Shown here: positions 24,253-36,420 of the stretch, in pieces | Layout of the letters: each line of letters begins with the position of its first letter | Position numbering within the stretch: position 1 is the stretch's first letter | Made by a program: the position numbers and the translations under genes | Source: Branchiostoma floridae | Taxonomy: Eukaryota; Chordata; Leptocardii; Amphioxiformes; Branchiostomatidae | Direction: 5' to 3' | Assembly (NCBI RefSeq): GCF_000003815.2 | Contig: NC_049996.1 | Span: 2,102,647 to 2,166,646, forward strand | DNA: 64,000 bases | The notes under the pieces: generated by a model | The model's database searches: none | What the model was told of the DNA's origin: nothing | The model's input: only the letters and a program-made list of their open reading frames with translations

Positions 24253-26416
24253 TACAAAGATAGTCTTTTGCACAGAATTTGGATTAAGAAGCACCAGCAT
24301 GCACACGATGCATAGAAAATATAACATCACCAGTCATGTTAAAGTCTTTAGAAAAACTCACTTTAAATTTTCCATGATAAAAGATCCTTTTTTTCTTAAG
24401 ATATGAGCTAGACGCCTATATAGGTTGCCCTCTTACAGCATGAATAACACAGTCACCAGTCATACAGTATTCTTAAGAGAATTCGGAATAAATCGCCATC
24501 ACCTTCTTATGGTAAATAGACGTAACTTTATCGGATCACATCTCACAATCTTTGAAATACTATGTTATATTCTGCACCTCTCCATATATGATTTGTATTG
24601 CGGTAGCACGTGCTTGAACAGTGAGGCGATATTCCCTTTAAGCATATTTAAGTTAATTACCTCCATGAAATTTCATGGAGGTTATATTTTCACTAGCATT
24701 TGAGCGTGTGTCTGTGTCTGGACAAGATAACTCAAGAACGGCTGGATGGATTGGTTTCATACTTAGTGTGTTGGTGCAGTGTGATACGATTTGGGCCCCC
24801 TAGCGGCTTCCCTTTGTACTGCATCGCAACTTCCGGTTTTGCTATCTCTTCTGAACAAGCTATGGTCACGATCTTTTTTAGTTAGATGGCTCTCGAGCTC
24901 GGGAAGAAGTGACATGAGTTTTTGCTTCCTAGTCGCTAGTTCTGGGATAGCAGAGGCAATTTTGCAAAAATCATTTGAAGAAGATAACTCTTACTAGTAG
25001 TTACGATTAGGGAATGAAGAGGATAACTCTGGTAGCTACGATTAGATAATGAACATATTATACCGGCAAGCGTTAATGTATTTCGGGGCTTACTGTTCCA
25101 CGGAATCAACAGGAGCGAAGTAGAGGAGAGTTGATAATCATGTTTGCCTGGTTTCCACAGTCAAACTTGGTATAAACTTAGTGTTGTTTACATGAAGATG
25201 AGATTTTAAAACGTCAATGGACGTCGGATACTCTACCAAATAGAATGCTTTGTAGTGATATGAACCGCTATTTTGAGTATCGCCCATTTACAAGTTTTCA
25301 CAGATAGTTACGTCCAGGTTCACGACAGGACCTGTACCTGATCCTAGGTCCTCTAGACCTGGAACGTACCTGTACCTGAATTTTTTGTACCGGTACACAC
25401 CTCTACCGTGCACTAGAAACACTAGATAACAACTCACCGCCCCTTCGGCGTCAAAAGGGCTGTACGGTATATGGTATTACCTTTACAGTCTTGTTTGACA
25501 CCATAATAATTAATATAAAAGACCAATCAACTAATCAATCAGACAAACAGCACAGTACATATAGTCTATACAAACATTCTATGATGATGTCCTAACTTAT
25601 TTACCATGTTGTTATGAAGTAGTTTCGCCCTCTGCTGACTGAAGAGCACGAGAATGACAGTCTTCCATTGCTGACCGGAATCTTGAAAAGTTGATCAAGG
25701 AGAAATCAAATATATGTTATACGTACACCAAATACTTTCCTGTTCACCTTAGTACTAGACAGGAATTTACCGATAGTAAACAAACGCAGCTCTTAAGATT
25801 TGATGAACATGATAATGTATTGATTTGCTCCTTTCTGTTTTATAGTTAGTTGTGTGGAATTGCAAAATATAGTCGAAAATAAAACCGCAAGTCAATTGTA
25901 CCGATAGTAGAACAACGCAGCTCTTACTTTGGTCCGTTTTATTTCTAGTTAAAAAGTGAAATTAGCATGGAGTTGAATATTTCAGTGGAAACTAAAGCCA
26001 CAATTATTGTTTTTAGCTTTGAATGTAACCTAGAATGCAGACTGCTCTATGTCTAGTAGAGGTCGCACAAAGGAAGCTCAATATCGATAATGAGCCTCCT
26101 AGCGACGAGTTGTGGGATTGCAAAATCTTTCACCGACTGACTCTATGCACTGTTTGTGTACAATGCATATCAAAGAAAATGCATTACATGTTTTAACAAT
26201 ATATGATCTCTGAACTAATTAAAATTGATAGATTTATCGCTTTGTCTATTTTTTCAATGTCAGTGTGATAGAAAAATCTCATGTGTTTCAATAATAAATC
26301 GTTTGTGTAGATGCTTTCATTGTTCGAGTTGATTTATTGTTTGAACCTTTATTTAAAATTCTCTTGATTATTTGACTATCATAACAACGTGAAACATGTA
26401 CATTAGCATTTCATTA
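24253..26416. other. Spacer after alpha-dioxygenase A, repeats only
   Basis: The first ~90 bp are homologous (inverted) to the 3' flank of alpha-dioxygenase B. Then follow a palindromic 'CCTCCATGAAATTTCATGGAGG' repeat block (24655-25000), a copy of the 7500-7705 repeat (25105-25230) and the distal part of the left duplication arm (25780-26350). No supported exon. Confidence 0.5.
24655..25000. repeat. Dispersed repeat beginning with a CCTCCATGAAATTTCATGGAGG palindrome
   Basis: The palindrome is followed by a GTGTGTCTGTGTCTGGACAAG stretch, 'ataactcaagaacggctgg' and 'gggccccctagcggc'. A longer, closely similar copy begins at 27853. There is no protein evidence. Confidence 0.6.
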
Positions 26417-29400
26417 CTAAATGTCCATCTCTTCCACGATGATCCTTGAGTAGGAGTTCCACCCCGTGTAGGCGTCTCCGCTCCCGCGGTTCTCCAAGCA
26501 TGGGCCCACGTTTAGGGCCACCGTCACAGGTCCGGCCGGGAGGTTGTAACACAGGCCGTCAACTAGAAAGAGATAGAAAGTAGGGCGTTACCATTAATAA
26601 TTTTTCAGGTTGACAAAAAGTGGCATTTGATGTTTTTTTCTTCTTTTCTGGTCTAAAATCCGGTCCACTGAATTTTTGTATTATGATTCATTCAGACAGG
26701 TCAAATATTGAAAAAAAAAAACGCTGGTTTTCAACCTGTCTATTGGGCCGATACTCACCCCTATCCTTCCTCGTCGACATTTGGTAATATGAAAAAGAAA
26801 ATTTAGGCTACAGCAAGTAAATTTTTTGGATGACATCAGCACGCTCATTGATTTTAGCCTGATGTTTGAAGAAAAAAGAATGATTTCCCCTCCGGAAATA
26901 GTGAACATGACGAGAAAGTAAAAAAGATAAGGAGAATATGATTATCTTCCTTGATTCTACTTGTATGTGGCACTTGCGAGGTACATACAGCTATGGCCGT
27001 AATTGTAAATTAAAGTGAAACGACTAGTAGTAAATTTGATCGTAAAAGTGGCACCAACGTGGTGGTCTTGACTGTAGTTGTTAACTTGGTAAAGTGTACC
27101 ACACTAGTGTCACGTACGCACTTGCACCTTTTGAGTACAGAAAAAAGAATTGTTGGCTGTCATACCAAGTTTTGTCGCTTCAAGTCTTGTTACAAACTTT
27201 AAGTTTATGGTGTCTTTTTTGAAAAACCGACCTTATTGTTTTTTATCCTTCGTTTTTCCCGCCCTCTCGCATTAAATTTGAAGTTAGCAGAGGATGTCAT
27301 TCATAAAATGTACGTGCTGTGGCCTTACTGGTAGTTACACGATGGATGAACATGTTGGCTACGCCGTCTGTGTGCATGATGCCTTCGATGGGAGCTGGAT
27401 CGGTACACTCGGCTCCGTTCATTGTGAAGAACCAACGTTTACACGTGTTCACTCCTAAGATTCTGATATCACCATTCCATGTCAGACGGATGGCAGATGT
27501 CGTGGACACTTGTTGAATGGGCAGTCCTGTTCCAAATGATGAAAAATCGTTTAGTATTAACACCACGAGACGTTTTACCCTATCTCATTAAAGTTGCAAT
27601 CTACAGTGGATACCATACATAACTCTAGTTCCACGAAAACATCCCTTCGACAAATAATCATGCCTTTATTCAAGACTTTTAGGTCTTATTCATGTATTAC
27701 TAAAGAGTACCTACCCCAATAGCAAACGAATGCATGAACATGTGTGCCCCACAAACGCTACCAAAACGCTACAAACTTCTTTTTCTCAGTTACATATGTG
27801 ACAAGTTTGAAAGTCCTATCATTGAATGCAGTGGATTTGTAAACTTTCCTCATTACCTCCATGAAATGTCATGGAGGTTATATTTTACCCTGCGTTTGTG
27901 TGTCTGTCTGTGTGTTTGTGTGTGTGTGTGTGTGTAAACAAGATAACTCAAGAACGGCTGGGTGGATTGCTTTCATACTTGGTGTGTTGGTAGTGTGTGA
28001 TGAAAGCTGGAAAAGATTAGATTTTGGGCCCCCTAGCGGCTCCCCTTGGTACTGCAGCGCAACTTCTGGTTTTGCTATCTCGGTGTTCTGAACATGCTAT
28101 GGTCACGATTTTTGAGTATTAGATAGCTGTTGTGCTCAGGAAGAAATGACATAAGTTTGGGCCCCCTAGCGTTTGGTTTTGGGATAGCAGGGGCATTTTT
28201 GTTAAAAACTTCTGAAGACGATAACTCAAGAAGGGAACAACGGATTTTCATGATTTTTGGTATGTAGGTACCTTAGACAATGTTGTACAAGATAAAATAC
28301 TAATTATGCAAAATAGGAGTACATTTGCATAATTAATGAGAATATTCTATCATAGCAGTTTTTTCAATGTATCTCTTGTTCCAGACATGCTATGGTCTTG
28401 ACATTTAGGTGGTAGATAGCTTTTAGTGCCATAACAAAGTGGGGCAAGTTTCAGCCCTCTAACATTTAATTGTGAAACTGCAGGATCGTTTTTGTCAAGA
28501 CACTCCAAAGAGGATAACTGCAGCAAGGAATGACGGATTGCCTGCATTTTAGGCATGCAGGTAGCTTAGGCAAAGATGTTCATAATGATATACATGTTAT
28601 GCAAATGAGAACTTAATTTGCATTATTAATGAGAAAATTATATAATTCCATTGTTTTTAATAACTGGACTTAAACAAATGTAGAACTTGTTAATTATGAT
28701 AGGTGGAATGTAAACAGATACCAAATATGGTAATGAGGAACTTATTTGCATAATTTATGTAAAAATTGCAAAACCGCTTTATGATTAATAATGGCAATTT
28801 TATCATTGTGACATGTGTACGTTATTCAATTATGAACACCATGCATAAATTATGTTAATGTGTTAGTCAATTGCATGAAATTTACGAAAGCTCTAAATTT
28901 TCATGGAGGTATGAGGTCGCCGAACTCTAGTTAATTATGTAAATTTGCTGTTAATTTGCATAATAAGCATCCCACTTTGTAAGACTTCACTTAGGCTATC
29001 TAAATACCAAATCCATCAACATGTTCATGTTTTCACATTAATTATGTAAATGAGCTCGTCATTTGCATAATTAATATGTATTGGGCATTCTCTTTCTCAG
29101 CTACATATGTGACAAGTTTGAATGGAATTCAGTGGATTTATGAACTTGCCTTATTAATTATGCAAATTAGCTGTCGATTTACATAATTAGTATTACTTTT
29201 TGTAAGTCATCACTTAGGCTATCTACCTCTCAACGACCACAGCATGTTCAGAACACGAGATTAAAATTAAAGTTTTGCTGCAGTATCTTAGGGAGCCGCT
29301 AGGGATCCCATTATCGAACTTGACCTTCGTTTTCCTGACCCCTAGCCACCTACTAAATATTATCAGGATCCATTCAAGGATTCTCGAGTTATGCTGTTCA

Positions 29401-31927
29401 CAAGAAAGCGGACGCACACATTCGGCCCGCTATCGTCCTGACGGAAAAAGGCTACGACAACCGTTTCGAACACGACCTTCCTTTCCGCAATCGCTACTCA
29501 AATACCAAATATCATTAAAATCCATACACAGCTTCTTGAGTTATAGGCTGTTGACCTACATATAGGGACACAAGATGAGGCCTTAACCGAAAATATAACC
29601 TTCTCGGTGAAGGTAAAAATTAGTTGCTGTGGCCTAACATATAAAGGGAAATAATTTTCTCAAATACATACCACAATCTTCCCGAAGTCCGCGTCATTGT
29701 TCAAGCTGCTCCAGGTACACTGTTGGACGTTCCTTCTGGCCGTGGTCACTGTGCCAGGTGCTCCCGGCTCTCCTTGGTCTCCCTTGGCTCCGTCACGACC
29801 ATGGTTGCCAGGGACGCCGTGGTTGCCAGGGATACCGTTGTTACCAGGGATGCCAGGGGGACCTTGGGGCCCGGTAACGCAGCTGCCACAACACTGGGTC
29901 GTGAAAAACGGGAAAACTGGCTGGGTTTACTCACTAGATCCTGGAGTGTTCTATTTACACACGGGGCCACGAAGTGACCACAGAAAAACGTGACTTGGCC
30001 CTCCTGCTGAGTGACTAGATTAATTTATAAGCAGTTTTATACGCAGTTCTTTTTTCTAGCTTTTCTTGGCGTCTAAACAAAACAAATTATATGTACAAAA
30101 AAAAATTCACCGGATAACTCAGGAGTGTCGTGAAAACTGTATGTGAATTGGGCCGGTGTGACAGCGATCTCGCCCCCCCGGGGGCGAAATCACTAGCGAT
30201 CTCGCCCTCCCCGGCTAGTGATCTCGCCCCCCTACCTCGCCCCCCTTTAGCGATTTCGCCCCCCCCCAAAAAAACGGGTTTACATGACATTTTAGAAGTT
30301 GATTGGTATAAATCACAAAATGCAGTTTCAGAATGATATAAGTACACGAGTTTGATACATAACTCCATTCATAGTATCAATATTAACGTAATACATGGTA
30401 ATAAGATAGTTGAACATGTTTCAGACAAGGAGGGTTGGGTCCCTTGTATTCCAATTATTGCATATACCTGAGTCTTGACATAAGATGTATTTCATTGTAT
30501 TCACCTGTCCTCAATCAACCTATATATCTCCAATATGAAGTCTCTATCATGAAGTGACCACAAAATAACCATGTAATGTCTTTATTAATTATGCAAATAT
30601 TAGGTATTAATTAGAATAATGCACATTTTGGTATATGCACCTGGCCAAGGGATATCTTCACCTCCAACATGACTGTTTTTTCTAGTATTTAGGAACTGAT
30701 GCATTTACCCGTGTTTCTTAAGACTGGTACTTTACCAGTGTTTGTGTAGCATTTAGCAACAGCTATATCAACTTGCGCGTAGATAGTGTTTATAATGAGA
30801 AACCATCATTCACGTGTGTTTTTGTTAGTGCTTTGGAAATGTTTCCAGCACAAGAAAGAAAACACTGTGACAAATTGAAAACATATAGCTGACGTATTCC
30901 GTACCATAGACGGTGTTGATTTATACGTTCGCAGTAGCACTGTTTTTATGCCACCTCAGCTGCAAAAATTGTCTTTTTCATTTCAATGTTATGTTTGCAC
31001 CGAACAATATAGTATCGACTTTCGAGGTATGACATCTTACGGTACGGTAATAAGGTGCCATATAGGTACCAGGTAACACACCATATACGTTACTCCCCAG
31101 GTGCAGTATAGTGCCAGGTAGCGCACCTGTAATATGTAATAACCAGCTGCTTTGGGGGGGGGGGGGGGCGAAAACCCTAAAGGGGGCGAAAACGCTAGTG
31201 ATCTCGCCCCCCGGGGGGGCGAGATCACAGGGGGGGGCGAGATCGCTGTCACACCGGCCCAAGTCAACACCGGGAAAGGGTAGTTGGTGTACATAGTCGA
31301 GTCAATTCAGCTAGTCCGAAAATGTGTGTGTAAACACAACCGTTGAGTTTATTCCACAATTAACTTTTCAACTTAGATTCATGGTCTATGTTGCAAATCT
31401 GCAACGTTTTGTAGAGAAAGGTATAGATTTTACCGTCTACTATTTGCCTAAGTTTTAACTATGCACGCGAAACGATTAATCAAGTACAACACTTTGAGGC
31501 AGTTATATGTAAGATCGGTAGTTAAATCAAGGGTCAACTAGTCAGGCAACATCTTTGGAAAACTGTAGAATGTTTTCCCTCTAGCCTTGTGTCAAGCGAC
31601 GACTCGCCTACAATACTATACGATTAGGCTCACCCAAAGTACTGTGTGCGAGTGAAAAAAGGACTATAAATTGGGTATCTGAGTTGCCTGACATGATAGC
31701 CAGCCCAGGTAGCCAGGCCCGGTGCACAGCACCGCATTTTCCGTACATCCTTTCTGCTAGGAGGAAGAAAGAAAAAGAGCACACTAGTTTTCCCAAAACC
31801 CACGTACACCCCCTCCCCTATTTGCATGTCCACTTACCTGATGATCTTGAACACTTTGGCTGTGACTTGTGTGTGTGAACGTAACAGCGACAAGGACCAA
31901 AACAACCAGCCACGAGCAAGAAGCCAT
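26417..31927 (-). CDS. CTHRC1: CTHRC1-like secreted collagen-repeat protein B (frameshifted)
   Basis: Minus-strand exons: 31838-31927 (signal peptide [17 protein letters not shown]), 29672-29893 (CCGSC then Gly-X-Y, ending QQCTWSSL...FGKIV), 27329-27526 (C-terminal domain with [32 protein letters not shown]), 26417-26562 ([28 protein letters not shown], stop). Exon phases equal those of CTHRC1-like A. Near 27505, after DCPFNK, one T present in gene A is missing, giving a frameshift and early stop; without it the protein would be 218 aa. The lesion is isolated in an otherwise conserved domain. The collagen stretch is shorter (one KGDQGEPG-type unit). The gene lies in the spacer of the inverted duplication, and its first intron holds the 1.1-kb element at 30148-31262. 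Confidence 0.85.
27853..29600. repeat. Nested AT-rich dispersed repeats in intron of CTHRC1-like B
   Basis: Starts with a 'CCTCCATGAAATGTCATGGAGG' palindrome and a (TG)n tract (27897-27935). It continues with 'ataactcaagaacggctgg', several 'gcaaat/atttgcataattaatgag' words and an inverted copy of related sequence near 29200-29420 ('gaacttgaccttcgttttcctgacccctagc'). It appears to be two facing copies of one element. No exon is seen. Confidence 0.55.
30148..31262. mobile_element. 1.1-kb non-autonomous element with GC-rich terminal inverted repeats
   Basis: Left end TTGGGCCGGTGTGACAGCGA (30148) and right end TCGCTGTCACACCGGCCCAA (31262) are perfect inverted repeats, extended inwards by 'TCTCGCCCCCC'. 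The subterminal zones carry several more GCGATCTCGCCCCC words in both orientations (30163-30265, 31155-31250). The roughly 870-bp middle is AT-rich with no transposase. It sits in the first intron of CTHRC1-like B. Confidence 0.8.
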
Positions 31928-32617
31928 ACCTCCCTTTTAGCGAGTGATCAAACGACTTCTTTACCGACAGACTATACAGTGCATGTGCAACACTACATGT
32001 ATCCTTGTTACCCTGTTGCCATGCAACACCTATATCTTAAGTATGACCCTTAAACCTTGTGTGCCATGATTCAAACAAAGGTTCATGCAAACAATAAATC
32101 AACTGGTACAATGAAAGCATCTACACAAACGATTTATTATTAAGACCTTTCTATAACACTGTCAACACTAAACGAAGTGATAAATCATTTTAGTTGAGAG
32201 TTTATATTGCGAAAACATGTAACGCATCCTCCTTAACATTGTACATAAACAGTGCATCGAGTCGGTCGGTGAAAGATTGTGCATTGCCAAATATAGGACA
32301 GTCTGCATTCAAGGAGCTACCAGCAATTGTGGCATTATTTTTAACTGACTTTTGCAATTTCACACAACTATTACAGACCGGACCAAACCAATACATTATC
32401 ATGCACCTCAAATGTTTAGAGCTGCTTTGCTCTACTATCGGTACTATCGTGGCTTTATTTGTCACAAAATTTTGCAATTCCACGTAACTAACTATGAAAA
32501 AGAACGGACCAAAGCAATACATTATCATGCACATAAATATTAAATAGCTGCTTTGTTCTACTATCGATACTAGGTACGTTATTTACCTCCCTAACCGAAC
32601 AAACGAAGTCAAGTACC

Positions 32618-32715
32618 CCTGGATGTAGTGCAAAATGCATTTCCCAAGGGCACATGATCGGTGACATGTCAGGGGGTTCGAACCCAAAACATCTGGGGTC
32701 TGAGCCAAGTGAACA
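32618..32715 (-). mobile_element. SINE head fragment (tRNA-derived), reverse orientation
   Basis: On the minus strand it shows the B-box GGTTCGAACCC followed by 'tgtcaccgatcatgtgcccttgggaaatgcattt', the same tRNA-to-body junction as the SINEs at 53530 and 57965. Truncated. Confidence 0.6.
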
Positions 32716-33342
32716 CATCCCCGAAAATTATTCCTTAACAATCAAATACATGTAAAATAAACAATTGATGAGAAATATTGATGTGAATGGGGATTATCAA
32801 TGAAAATTACCTTGCAGTTGTTCAACATATAGACAATTTAAAAATGGCTTATCCTTTAGTTTTCACTTGTAGCAACCAGACCATTGTCACACTTCAATCA
32901 ATAGAATACTGGAGACTACGTGCAAAGCAGTACAATGGCACACAACAGCAAAGTAATGCACTTAAGAAATGTGACTTAAACGGAATATCACACATCACAC
33001 TGGTCAAACTGGTGCTACCGCAATACAAATCATATATGAAAATGGTAATGATATAAGATAGTCTTTTAAACATTGTGAGATACGATCCGATACAGCCATG
33101 TCAATTTATGATAGGAGAGTGAAGGCGAATTAAGTAGGAGTTTTTATTAAAATAGTGTATGGCTGGTGACTGTGTCACCTCTGCTGTAAGAGTACATTCT
33201 GTAGAAGACTAAGACATATTTTACGAAAGGAAGATAGTTTATTATTAAGAACAATTTTAAGTTAGTTATCTTTGCCATGTATGGATCGTGTGAATCCTGG
33301 TGTTGCTTAAATCAAATTCTGTGAAAAAGGAATGTCTTTAGA

Positions 33343-36000
33343 TCAAAGCTCGCCCTCACGTCCAGCCGAGTCAGCGGGCTCTTGCTGCAGTTTCCACGGG
33401 CGGAAGGCGTTGGTGACCCCGCGTAGCGCGCCTTCCAGGCTCGGGAAGTATCGCAGAAGAACGGACGACATCGTCGCGTTCTCAACCCAGTCTAAACCTT
33501 CCTGAGTGTAGGTAGCACTGTATGAAAAAAAAAATGATTTAAAAAATGATATAAGCCTAAGTGAAGCACGTAAGACTTTATCGTAAACTTTGTTTCAAAG
33601 TGCATACTTATTAAATCACAGATATCTATTAAATCACAGATATTCAAATACAACATAATTTGAATATAGCGACGGACGCACCAATCACGTCACATAAATG
33701 AACATTTCACGGATCTAACTACGCATGCGAAGGTGAATGCCCCTAACACATAAACAGAACACGTCTGGACATTGTTATGCAAACCAACCGACGTAAGCCA
33801 CATACATCACTACATGTTTAAAGCATGGTCGAGATAGGTCATGAACCTTCACCTTTGACCTGCGCATGCGAAGATGGATCGGTGAGCATGCTTATAGACC
33901 CTACCTGTTGTAGTAGTCCGTGTAGAAGCGATCTGCCTGGAGACGCCGAGTCGCCATCAGGAGAAAGAGTCGGAAGGCTGTGTCACTGAAGGCGAACCCG
34001 GTGGGCCGAGGACTCTCCGCCATGCATCCAACTAGGAGATCAACCTAAAAAGGGAACGTGTGTTTGGGGAGGGGGACGAAAATGAGATATTGCACGTATC
34101 ATTAAATTGCAACAATGACTAACTAGGAACTTCAAGGGTAATAACGAATTGTGAACTGTTCACAACGTCCAGAATTAACTTACCCTTAAAAATGCTTTCT
34201 TTTCACACTTTTAAGTGTAACTCTTTTAAGGTATGATACAAGATCTTCAGTCATTACTTTGAAAAAGGGTATGTTACATCAAAAGTGTCTACTATTTCAG
34301 AGTGTTAGTAGACATTTATAGTGCACAGTTAGCTCTCTACTTGCTTCCATCTTGGAACCAAAAAAATGTATCATTTTCTTACTGCTTTGTTTCTTTTCTA
34401 AGAGTCTTGCAATAGGCAATTATAATCAGAAAGACCTTATGAGTTTCTTTCCCAATATGTGCTTCTATGCTACCCTTTTATAATGTTTGGTAGGAGAGTG
34501 TGCACGCACCATTTCAACGTCTCCTTCGTACATTTCCTCCAGCTCCTCGGCAACCTTCGGGTCGTCCGTAATGTCCCGGAAGGTCTCGGCGGGGGCCATG
34601 TTGAGGTGGCGTCGAAGCTCGTTGTAGCGCGGCACGCCACGTTCCCGATCTCTCAGCACGTCCACCGTTGCCATGTCCACATACTCCGCGTTTTGCGTCT
34701 CGGGAAGCTGCAAGTCCCGGATGGTGTTGGGGTAGTTGTGGAGAACAAGAGCGCCCGGGTTCTCCACGCCGAATGTGTAGAAAAGGTTTTCCATGCCCTG
34801 TTTCTCCACAACTTTGGAAGCTTTACTAAAGAGAATGTCTTTCAATGCATAAGTCTTCCCAGTACGTTTTGCCGACTTTATGTCTTGCAAGTGGATGATG
34901 TCAGGTAGAATAGAATGCATACGATACACTGCAGTGAACTCCTCTGTAAGAGAGTACGGCACGCCGTGTAGGTCCTTGGCGGATCCTGGGATTCCAGTCA
35001 GTACGTAGTTTTCTGGCAAAAATCGTTTAAGGAGGTTTCCAAAGTCTCCCAGTTGGGACAAAAGTCCGAACCAGTTGCTGTTCATTCCAACATCCAAGAT
35101 GTCGTTGTACAGAAGAGCAGGGGTCCACTCCACAGTGTGCAGCTTGGACATCACAGCAGCATTGACGAGCCGAGCTTTGTCGAAGAGTTCTTGGTCAGTC
35201 ATATCCGGGTACTTTGCCTTCATGACGTCACAGATCACGTTATGTTCTCGCGTGAACAAGTTGTGAAGCATGCTGAGCCCCACCCACCAGTTGTTGGAGA
35301 ATCCGGTCTTTTCGACTCCCGTCTTTTTGTCTAGAGGTATCAATCCGCTTGACGTGACCTTCAACTTGCCGTCTTTCATCTCTCGGAGAGCCAGTTGGGT
35401 TTCCGCATCGCTTCCGTAGAGTTGCGAGGCGTCCCACCAATGGGTGTTGGCGTTGCGGAACGTTTTCGGGCGGTCCTTCCGCGTTTGATATGGATCAGAA
35501 ACGGTCCGGAAAACTTTCAGCGAATGGATTCCACGCTTCTGCAACTCATCGCCTCCGAACAAGGGAACAGAGATGTGATTGTCCCTCTGATTGAGACCGT
35601 GATCGAACCAGTCGTGTGTTTGAAACTGTAGCCAGGCCGCCGCTAAGAGGTTGATAGAGGTAGCGGGGATGAACTCTTTCCTCTTGAACAGCTTGTTGGA
35701 GATGTGTCGTGGGTTCGGTTTCAGGAGGTTTATGTTGTCGACGAAGGTTTTCTCGATGGGTGCGTTCCTGCCGAAGCGGTAGAGGCGCATCCCCATGGTC
35801 GGGTCGTCCAGGTCGTTACAGCTACCGTCTGCCGTCCGAGCATGGAGGGTCGAGTCGGGGCAGGTCACGGAAGGCTTAAGCTTGTCGTCGTCTGTCGTGT
35901 AGGTGTCGTGAAGCGCACTTTTCTCCAATACTTGCCGCTGATATGCGAGCCACGCGATGGCAACCAGCACTGGTAACTGGTACCATGCAAGAAACACCAT
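33343..36000 (-). CDS. alpha-DOX: Alpha-dioxygenase-like haem peroxidase B (intact)
   Basis: Minus-strand exons: 34510-36000, 33905-34044, 33343-33517; 1806 nt, 601 aa, fully open. The length fits plant alpha-dioxygenases (about 640 aa). Same motifs as copy A, shifted by two residues: distal His129 (FQTHDWFDHG), LFTREHN, GVPYSLTEEFTAVYRMH with Tyr359 and proximal His362, then MATRRLQADRF and the C-terminal EGLDWVENAT. The hydrophobic N-terminus (MVFLAWYQLPVLVAIAWLAY) suggests a signal anchor. The 1491-nt first exon is uninterrupted, unlike the 65-230 nt exons typical of the neighbouring genes (mucin domains aside). Expected role: oxygenation of fatty acids to 2-hydroperoxides; animal substrate unknown. 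A shared TATTTCCAG acceptor at about 36053 suggests a 5' UTR intron. Confidence 0.92.
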
Positions 36001-36099
36001 TCTTTTAATTCGGGCTGTCAGCAATATTTTTACAGATATTTTTGCTGGAATCTGGAAATAGTCAAGTAGATATGAACTATTATAGAAATGGCAGAGATT

Positions 36100-36420
36100 T
36101 TGCAAATTAGGAGATCATTTGCATAATTAATGAGAATATTCTATCACAGCAGGTTTTTAATGTATCTCTGTCTTGGACATGATACGGTCTTGACATGTAG
36201 GTTGCAGGTAGCAGTCGACGTCAGGACAAGGTGAGACAAGTTTCAATCCCTAACATTGAGGTTTGGAACGGCAGGGGCATTTTGGGACTTAATTTGCATG
36301 GTTAATGAGGCAATCATATACTTTCATTGTTACATATGTAACACATGTAAGGCTTGACTGGAGGAACATAAACATATATCACCATGCAAATGAGGAACTG
36401 AATAAATGCAAAAGCAAACA
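36100..36420. repeat. AT-rich dispersed repeat in the promoter region of alpha-dioxygenase B
   Basis: 'tttgcataattaatgagaatattctatca' and 'gtatctctgtcttggacatg.tacggtcttgacat' match the block at 28320-28420. It is absent at the same place in the left arm, so it is a right-arm insertion next to the 5' end of the gene. Confidence 0.55.

Larger units (their letters stand above)
18000..26350 (+). repeat. Left arm of a large inverted duplication
   Basis: It carries alpha-dioxygenase A with its 5' and 3' flanks. Inverted matches to the right arm (32090-37260) include 18010-18290 versus 36970-37255, 19380-20020 versus 36000-36740, the gene itself, the first ~90 bp after the stop codon, and 25780-26350 versus 32090-32590. 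The left arm is longer mainly because of insertions: MITEs at 18930 and 23203, repeat blocks at 24655 and about 25060-25400. Both ends are approximate. Confidence 0.8.

Noticed and set aside
29697-29993. Proline-rich plus-strand frame
   Set aside because: Antisense of the collagen exon of CTHRC1-like B.
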